DNA of 64,000 bases from Vesta saturnalis. Lineage: Eukaryota; Arthropoda; Insecta; Coleoptera; Lampyridae. A program made the position numbers and the translations under genes. Location of the stretch: contig JARFJB010001355.1 in NCBI GenBank assembly GCA_036346205.1, positions 3,246,501 through 3,310,500 of the forward strand. The letters run 5' to 3'. Under the pieces are notes generated by a model. That model saw nothing but the letters and a program-made list of their open reading frames with translations. It was not told the DNA's origin and ran no database searches. Shown in pieces: positions 57,939 to 64,000 of this stretch; positions within the stretch are counted from its first letter, which is position 1; each line of letters opens with the position of its first letter.

Positions 57939-58772
57939 TTATTCATATATGTGATACAGCAAATAGTTAGGTCGATAATGCAACAGCTCCATCATACAAA
58001 CTGTATTGTGAGAATTTATATCATACTTGTAATTCAACACATTTTCAAAGTCATGATAAATGTTATCGCTGTTTGTTTCATCACCATACTCCATCTTACG
58101 AAAGTGGCGGTAGTTGTTGGCTTGCTCGATGAGATTTTGAAAGAAACAGGGGCGACCGTATGATTCCAGTAAATCTAACCTATGGTTAATTATATCCTTT
58201 AAGTTGAAAAGCTCTTCAGAGTCGTTCTTGTTCAACGTACAGTAACGACCGTGGTTTTGCTGAATTGTTATGCTTTTTAATAACCTTTCTGATGATGATG
58301 ATGCGCCTTTAACTACTTCCCAATTATAAAAAATGGTAAAATTGTTACCAAGCAATTCTGAACTTTTCTCGTATTCAATGTCCGTCTCCTCGTTGATATT
58401 TGACCAATCAATGTGGTTTTCAGTTTCTTGGGAACAAAAAAATTTCATTTCCAAATATGTTTGAAACTTGAGTAGCATCTCCCAATCTTGCCTTTTCATA
58501 ACAATGAGTCCGTCTGTACATACGATTCGTATAACTGCCTCAAGATGCTGCTGCATACTGTATCCAATTTCAATGTATTTGTTTTTTGGAGAATTGGCCT
58601 CGAATAAATCATATATGCTACAATCAATTAAACGTTCATCAGTGTTATGTAAATTGTCAGTTGTGGAAGAGCATTCGGTAGATGTAGCTGCTGTGGTAGA
58701 ACTATCCCCATCATTACAACACCAACACGAACATGTGAAGAAATTATTATTACAACTATTCTTGCTATCCAT
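57939..58772 (-). CDS. Polinton ORF of unknown function, 277 codons, intact
   Basis: N-terminus rich in Cys and Ser/Thr (FFTCSCWCCNDGDSSTT), then an acidic, helix-rich body (SIYDLFEANSPKNKYIEIGY, LLKFQTYLEMKFF, LFNLKDIINHRLDLLESYG) and a Tyr-rich end (LLHYRPNYLLYHIYE). No catalytic motif, signal peptide or membrane span is recognised. It lies 76 bp upstream of the PLA2-protease gene on the same strand and may be co-expressed with it. Its uninterrupted frame suggests either a recent insertion or constraint. Confidence 0.6.
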   Translation of the reverse strand: MDSKNSCNNNFFTCSCWCCNDGDSSTTAATSTECSSTTDNLHNTDERLIDCSIYDLFEANSPKNKYIEIGYSMQQHLEAVIRIVCTDGLIVMKRQDWEMLLKFQTYLEMKFFCSQETENHIDWSNINEETDIEYEKSSELLGNNFTIFYNWEVVKGASSSSERLLKSITIQQNHGRYCTLNKNDSEELFNLKDIINHRLDLLESYGRPCFFQNLIEQANNYRHFRKMEYGDETNSDNIYHDFENVLNYKYDINSHNTVCMMELLHYRPNYLLYHIYE

Positions 58773-58881
58773 GTAGTCTTTTAAAATTCATTTGAATGAA
58801 CTTGTGTGTGTTGACTACAAGAATTGATCAATTTGTAACCGTAAATATATATTTTATAATTATTATACGTTTTTCCCCACC

Positions 58882-59181
58882 TCATAACATTATTATGATG
58901 GTGGAGGGGAGAACAGTTCTTGTAAGTCTATCATGATATACCTCAGCACGATGTTGTTCTTGTAGTACGGGTGATAAAATGAATTCCAATTGTTTTAATT
59001 TACGACGGAAACGTAATCTATCCAGCGCCAAATTTTCCCAAAACCCTCTTCTTGCATTACGATAAGCAAAGGGCCACACTATCATATTATACACTACATT
59101 TTTAGTCTCATCAATAACAACTCTCCTCATTATGATGCAATTAAAAATATTTATAGTTTTTATTTTCAAACAATTATACAT
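58882..59181 (-). CDS. Polinton small ORF of unknown function, 99 codons
   Basis: A probable start at the internal Met in MRRVVIDETKN (about 59127) would give 81 residues. The body is basic and helical (RNARRGFWENLALDRLRFRR). It is the next gene upstream of the 277-codon ORF, same strand. No family recognised. Confidence 0.45.
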   Translation of the reverse strand: MYNCLKIKTINIFNCIIMRRVVIDETKNVVYNMIVWPFAYRNARRGFWENLALDRLRFRRKLKQLEFILSPVLQEQHRAEVYHDRLTRTVLPSTIIIML

Positions 59182-59553
59182 GGATATACGTTATTATTAC
59201 TATTATTATTTTACAGAAATATTAAATTCGTTCTTTCCTATAGTTCCGGTACTGGTGATGTACACGTCTTTCTCAGCCAGACCTTGTTTAAACGTTTCAA
59301 TCCGATCTTCTTTTTTGAAGTATTCATAAAATCATAAAGGAAGTATACACTTAAATTTTTCAGTTTCAATGACAATATGCTTCCCATACTTCGTGTCGAT
59401 TGTATCGATATCAATCACTTTATACTTTGCACCCACCTCAAACTACATTCGTGAAGGGTTTACAGAAAGTGCTACTGTTCAATGCAGATAGATCCATCTT
59501 TACTGATTCGAGCACGCTTTTGAATTATAGTTTCCACCGGAACTGTCTCTCTC

Positions 59554-59554
<1 letters not shown>

Positions 59555-59622
<68 letters not shown>
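59555..59622. repeat. (TA)n microsatellite inside the Polinton
   Basis: About 65 bp of TA dinucleotide between small - strand genes. The frames crossing it are artefacts. Confidence 0.95.
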
Positions 59623-59623
<1 letters not shown>

Positions 59624-59802
59624 AGGTAGAGGGGAATTGCACCAGTAGGCTAATCTGCATCTGATGATGAATAACTGCTACCATCAGGAGATGCTGCCCA
59701 TTTTTTTATGTCGTTGCAAAACTGATGCAATTGTACAGCTTTAAGTTCTTCTACAAAACATTTTTCACATATTTTTTTAAATTTAAAACTTTTCACATAT
59801 CG

Positions 59803-59994
59803 TTACTCCTTTTCATACTTTTTCACTAACACGTTACACTCCGCTTCACTATAATCACCTCGTCTGTAAACAGCCTCATGTTCAGCATCGAATACTAATG
59901 TCGAAAATTCTTGTTTCAAGCGTTCCACCGCTGTTCTCAGGTCGGATGCTTTGATCCATTGCTCTTGAGCGTATGCCATCCACATGTTATACAC
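59803..59994 (-). CDS. Polinton small ORF of unknown function, 63 codons
   Basis: Helical, charged frame (ASDLRTAVERLKQEFSTL, EHEAVYRRGDYSEAECN) with protein-like codon use. It is the right-most gene before the terminal region. A short leucine-zipper-like spacing is visible. No family recognised. Confidence 0.4.
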   Translation of the reverse strand: MYNMWMAYAQEQWIKASDLRTAVERLKQEFSTLVFDAEHEAVYRRGDYSEAECNVLVKKYEKE

Positions 59995-60052
59995 ACAACA
60001 CTCACTACCCCCTATTTCCTTATATTGTTACTCTAAACTACCCCCACTATGC

Positions 60053-60318
60053 AGATATGACCTACTTTTTATGCGTAGCTTACGAAAATGTAACCTCTAT
60101 TTAGTTTTGAAAGTCATCACGAGTGATCTTGAAGTAGTTCTTTTATGACGTTGAGTACCTATCACAACATGTTTAAACTTGTTTATACCAGGAATGTCTA
60201 GTTTTAGCTCTGACCTTGACCTTCAATGAACTCATGACCTACTTTTTATGCATAGCTTACGAAAGTGTAACCTCTATTTAGTCCTGAAAGTCACCACGAG
60301 TGACCTTGTAGCTCCGGT
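60053..60318. repeat. Direct repeat of ~85 bp beside the Polinton right end
   Basis: ATGACCTACTTTTTATGCGTAGCTTACGAAAATGTAACC...CACGAGTGAT is found at 60057-60141 and again at 60235-60308 with about 93% identity. It contains TGACCTTG words matching the cluster described in the findings and may form part of the element's promoter or packaging region. Confidence 0.8.
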
Positions 60319-60328
60319 CCTATATTAC

Positions 60329-60494
60329 TTGACTTGCTCCAAAAATTCTCCCACCCAAAAGCATGCTTCAAACGTCCTTGAGGCGTGGAGCGCGTTCTGG
60401 CATAATGAGAAAACTCACTTGACCTTGAAATAAATCCCATAAGATTTACATGGGTGACCTTGAAGTGGAGTAGCTCCGGCCTCATATTACTACT
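60329..60494. repeat. Right terminal inverted repeat of the Polinton
   Basis: Reverse complement of 47408-47573; ends CCTCATATTACTACT, followed by the AAATAT duplication. It carries two TGACCTTGA words. Confidence 0.95.
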
Positions 60495-61671
60495 AAATAT
60501 CAATCCAAGAGCATTCTTTGTACTCTGTTGTAACCATAGTTTGAACTTTGTTGTTAACGATGATAAAGTCAAATATATTATTTGTAAATTTTTTTGTTTA
60601 AAGTTCAAGAGCTTTATAACTTTTTCTCTGCTTCAACCCATCGATGTGCAATTTTGAAAAAACATATATGTATCAAATTTTACTTTAAAGCCGTTGTCAA
60701 ATACCAGATGAGCCGCATTAATGCTATAACACCTATAAGGTATCAACTGGGAAAAATGTACAATGCTCTTTTTGAAATAACTTCTACGCAAAATTTTGAT
60801 AATGCTGTAAAGAATGTAGCTAAGGCACTTGCTAAAAAATTTTAATTTGTATACATGATTTTATGGTTTAGTATATAAAGCAAAGTAATGTAGTGTCCAA
60901 AATTTTAACTGAAAATTTTAATATTGTGCAAGCATGTGCTGGTTTAACTAATTAATTGATTTTTTAAAAAACTGTCGTTCAGATAAGTTTTAATGATTTA
61001 TTAGAAGAAGCTAGTTAAACATGAAGGCATTTGATGACCCCGAAAAGTTACAAAACAATTTAGTTATGAAAGGTGAAGATGAAATACAAGATGAAGAATT
61101 AAAATTTAAAGTACATTGTTTTTTAAATTTGATAGATATTATTACAACATCTTGTAACGATAGATTCGAACTGTTATCCGCCCATGCGGAAATTCTCAAA
61201 TTTTTATGCAATATTTCAGAATTTAACAGTCACTCTGAATCGGAACAGCTAGAGTTCTCTATAAAACTTGAGGGTATATTAAGTGATAAAAATCGAAATG
61301 AATCTGATATAAATGAGATAGAACTTATGCAAGAATTGCAGAATTTTGAGCAACGTGTCACTTATTCACCAAACACTACACTAAATTACATTGTAACCAA
61401 TAATTTACATTATTCTTACCCAAACATTTTTGTGGCATTACGGATTTTATTGACAATGCCAGTTTCCATAGCCACAGCAGAAAGATCGTTTTCAAAATTA
61501 AAAATCATTAAAAACTATTTACGTTCTACTATGGTACAAGAACGTTTGGAAAATCTTAGCATTATTTCAATTGAGTCTACTTTAATTCAAGAGTTAGACA
61601 TTGAAACGTTAATACAACAATTTTCAAAAAACAAAGCTGTAAAGTCCAGTTCTGTTAAAATGTTCCAATAA
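60495..61671 (+). pseudogene. hAT-family transposase gene, third part with dimerisation domain
   Basis: Resumes after the Polinton as NINPRAFFVLCCNHSLNFVVND (Cys/His motif of the class). A frameshift near 60600 follows, then SRINAITPIRYQLGKMYNAL and, after a gap with stops, frame 61021-61671. The latter ends with the hAT C-terminal dimerisation domain: YSYPNIFVALRILLTMPVS, IATAERSFSKLKIIKNYLRS, TMVQERLENLSIISIE. The first two parts lie at 44222-45084 and 47252-47407. All in all about 2.2 kb of one gene spread over 17.4 kb. Confidence 0.9.
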
Positions 61672-61704
61672 TTTTATTTAAAATTTTTGCATATATGAAT
61701 AATC

Positions 61705-62219
61705 TTTTTAAAATTTAAAATTACTGTATAATGTTATTTTAAAAATAATTTTATCCATTATCTAACATCCCATGTTAATAAGATAAGACTTAAAACACCA
61801 AACCTTCCCCACAATGTTTAATAAGATTATTTAAAATTCAAAAGACAGAAGGTGACTAGTTTATATATTCATCATCAGACCTTAAATAATTGTTAAGATA
61901 AAAGCATAAAGCATTAGATTAAAGGTGTAACATTATTGTAAATTCACAAAAGATGGAATCCAAAAAGTATGACAAGATAAAATTAAAGTAAGGGCTCCCT
62001 CATGTGGTAAATCTGAGGTTAAAAATTTAAAATTTGAAAATTTGACATATGGGAAAATTGTTTTTAAATATATATTACATAGAAAAATAATTAAAATTGA
62101 AAATATACAGATAAACCATATTTGTCAGAAGTACAAAACAACTTTTTAAAATTTAAAATTACTGTATAATGTTATTTTAAAAATAATTTTATCCATTATC
62201 TAACATCCCATGTTAGTAA
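61705..62219. repeat. ~78-bp direct repeats flanking ~360 bp
   Basis: The word starting CTTTTTAAAATTTAAAATTA and ending CATCCCATGTTA occurs at 61707-61784 and at 62142-62218 almost without change. The 360 bp between them have no gene and no inverted ends. A third short match (ATCCCATGTTAATT) lies at 62273. Confidence 0.85.
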
Positions 62220-62495
62220 TTTATCTTATTACCATTACCCCATTTCGAGTTAAAACATGGATACAACTAATATCCCATGTTAATTCATTTCTATTAACAG
62301 TTTTGATCATTTCGGTATTCAAAAATTCCAAGCTGAATGTGTGCAAGATAGAAGTTAAAACAAAAAAAATTCTAGTATTTTATAACAAAGTTGGTTAATT
62401 CTTTTATAACAATGTACTTTTTGTTTTTGCACGACGGCGCTCAACAAAGTTAGCGTGCCACTGCATTAATGAATTATTTTTAGCCAATTACTTAC

Positions 62496-63158
62496 TCTTT
62501 TGGAGGATCACCCAAAATTAGTTTGGAGGCTATCATTTCCTTATCAGACTTAGACAGCTGCAAATGTTCTAAATCCTGACCATGTAAATAGTGCGACTTA
62601 TAATATTTAATGAAACATTCATCTGATTTCCTGTTTCTGTTTACAACAATTTGACTTATACAGGACTTATTCAATTTACAGGATCCCTGCGATTTTATGC
62701 ATCTTTTACGATTCCCATTCATCACCGAGTATTCTTTCACAGTTCTGGACGACCTACATTCATAATATAATTTTTCAAACTCATTAACAGATGCTTTCTT
62801 TCCTGTATTTTGCACATACTGAACCCTGTGAACATTTTGCTCTTCTGATAGCCAGTAAATAAAAGCTAAAAAAATAAATTATAAGTTTGCTCAAAACCAT
62901 GCCATTTTCCAATTTTACTTACCATTGTAATTTTCAAAATGATATTCTTCCACAACATTTTTAAAGTTGTGACTATCCTCTAAATGTTTTCTTAGGTCAC
63001 TATTATATTTAAAGTTAATACAACATTCAACGCATGTGTACTTCGTATCAAAGGCATTCAGTTTGTTTCGGTTCCTTGTTATGAATTATCCTCATGTGTT
63101 TGTTAAGATTAGATTGAGTGGAGTAACACTTACCACACTCTAAACAAACAACTGGCAT
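62496..63158 (-). pseudogene. C2H2 zinc-finger N-terminal exons of the MULE-type gene
   Basis: Exon 1 (63158-62923) encodes two C2H2 fingers: CLECGKCYSTQSNLNKHMRIIH, and CVECCINFKYNSDLRKHLEDSH in a frame shifted by one base. The shift lies near 63060 (TGCCTTTGAT). The exon ends AATTACAATG|GTAAGT. Exon 2 (62865-62496) continues in phase as AFIYWLSEEQNVHRVQYV, YYECRSSRTVKEY, GSCKLNKSCISQIVV and ends CCAAAAGA|GTAAGT. That exon is the FAR1/FLYWCH-like module of arthropod C2H2-MULE proteins. Its phase-2 end fits exactly the start of the catalytic exon at 36218 (GA|G ATT ATA), giving GDPPKEIINSTRESMGNEL, as expected for the family. Confidence 0.72.
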
Positions 63159-64000
63159 TTTACTAATCGTAGCTAACTAAATGCAATCCCAATATAAACA
63201 ACATAAAATACCACACACTGCAACCGGCACCAATTACTAAATGACTAAACACATAAAAACATGCGCCGCACAGTAAAAATTATTAGTCACTAACGTGATC
63301 AAATTTCAGAATAATTTAAATTATAAGCCACAAAATCGAAAATCATAGGTTATGTAAAAAACGGCGGGTTTTTAGGTGCATGCGCAGATCAAGGAACCAT
63401 TCCTGTCATTAGTCGCTCTTCTAAACACGTGTTTTAAGATCATAACCTCAAGAGAACGTTTCTAGTCTACATTTGCTACGGTAATTCATTTAATTAAACT
63501 TCGAATTAAGTGTATACCAATTGTTTTCAACGGTTTAGATTAACTAGGTTTAGAATCAGGGTACTACTGTTATTTTTCAAACACGTGTTAAATTGTTCTA
63601 ACGGTCGAATCACCGCATCCGGAATCGTACGCGGAAAACGCGTTTGATAAATTTTGGACGGATTCAATGCACTCGAAAATTCCCAATGAAATTAAATCGT
63701 AAATTGATTTGATTTTATGGACTGAAATATTATCGAATTATACGCATTAAATACGTAAATAAATAGTATATTAATAATAAGTTTGTTGATGCAGTTTTTT
63801 TTCTAAAGTTACACGACGTTACAGGATTCTACACTCGTCGCTGGTTTCCTAGAAACATTTGTTTTTGAGCGATGCAGTTGAGGACAAATATTTCAGTAAA
63901 TAATAGAATTGTATTATTGTAGTGGTACTACATTAATGTTTCTAGCCAAGAAAACATTTAATTGAAAAACGTACGTACCATTTTGGTGCAACAGTGGTTT
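63159..64000. other. No gene assigned; upstream of the MULE-type gene
   Basis: AT-rich, with a somewhat GC-richer patch at 63590-63650 (ACGGTCGAATCACCGCATCC, GTACGCGGAAAACGCG). It could hold the promoter of the - strand gene starting at 63158. No ORF or repeat border was recognised. Confidence 0.4.

Larger units (their letters stand above)
47408..60494. mobile_element. Polinton/Maverick, 13.1 kb, TSD AAATAT
   Basis: Inverted ends of about 165 bp (47408-47573 against 60329-60494) start AGTAGTAATATGAGGC. The 6-bp word AAATAT stands immediately outside both ends (47402-47407, 60495-60500), the duplication length made by the Polinton integrase. Removing the element joins two halves of the hAT gene in frame (NGLQKKILNI/NPRAFF). 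Left half, + strand: type B DNA polymerase and a 179-codon ORF. Right half, - strand: integrase, fibre-like, capsid-like and PLA2-protease genes, plus unknown ORFs. A packaging ATPase and a double-jelly-roll major capsid protein were not found, so the copy is probably incomplete as well as decayed. Related elements can form virus particles (adintoviruses); this one is a genomic fossil. Confidence 0.95.

Overview
The window looks like AT-rich nuclear DNA of an insect. Two host genes read cleanly through short introns (48-75 bp): a mitochondrial citrate carrier (SLC25A1 type, 3611-4758, + strand) and Snr1/SMARCB1, the SNF5 subunit of the SWI/SNF complex (19361-20712, - strand). Both are full length and look functional, and both resemble insect orthologs. 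The order of insect cannot be fixed from the sequence alone. Almost everything else is transposable-element (TE) sequence, much of it nested and datable by layering.

0-19 kb: a ~1.05 kb repeat at 1-1060 recurs at 14045-15085. There is a small element between (TA)n tracts (1170-1995), the citrate carrier, a duplicated ~0.9 kb composite repeat (5.85-7.75 kb), a worn LINE (7.77-11.15 kb), a mariner-type element (11.5-13.2 kb), and a large imperfect inverted repeat (15.1-16.9 kb) interrupted by a tRNA-like sequence.

21.3-29.7 kb (nest 1): an RTE-like LINE relic was hit by a 5.6 kb PIF/Harbinger element (TSD TAA). The Harbinger transposase was then split by a 2.6 kb foldback element with 8-bp duplication CTTGAAAC, whose arms are tandem arrays of a GATCAYAACGGCCAC motif. 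The same LINE was also hit by a 2.4 kb LTR-like insertion (TG...CA, TSD CTGC). A mariner-type transposase relic (30.3-31.3 kb) and a tRNA-derived SINE with an 11-bp duplication (31657-32028) follow.

35-63 kb (nest 2): a MULE-type gene on the - strand seems to have zinc-finger exons at 62496-63158 and its catalytic exon at 35048-36218. The splice phases match across a 26.3 kb intron that holds the rest of the nest: a LINE (37.0-43.7 kb, apparently with an inverted 5' part) carrying a second LINE (37.45-40.65 kb); a truncated copy of that second LINE; and a hAT/ZMYM1-like gene (44222-61671). The hAT gene is itself split by a mariner-type element with ~0.44 kb inverted repeats (45085-47251, TA) and by a 13.1 kb Polinton/Maverick (47408-60494, 6-bp duplication AAATAT).

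The Polinton has ~165-bp inverted ends, a decayed protein-primed type B DNA polymerase, a broken retroviral-type integrase, capsid and fibre-like proteins, and an intact 383-codon ORF joining a phospholipase-A2-like N-terminus to an adenain-type protease. Its ends carry a cluster of TCAAGGTCA motifs resembling FTZ-F1/ERR nuclear-receptor sites. The best candidates for something undescribed are the foldback element, the Polinton ends, and the giant-intron MULE gene. All calls come from reading the sequence; no database search was possible.
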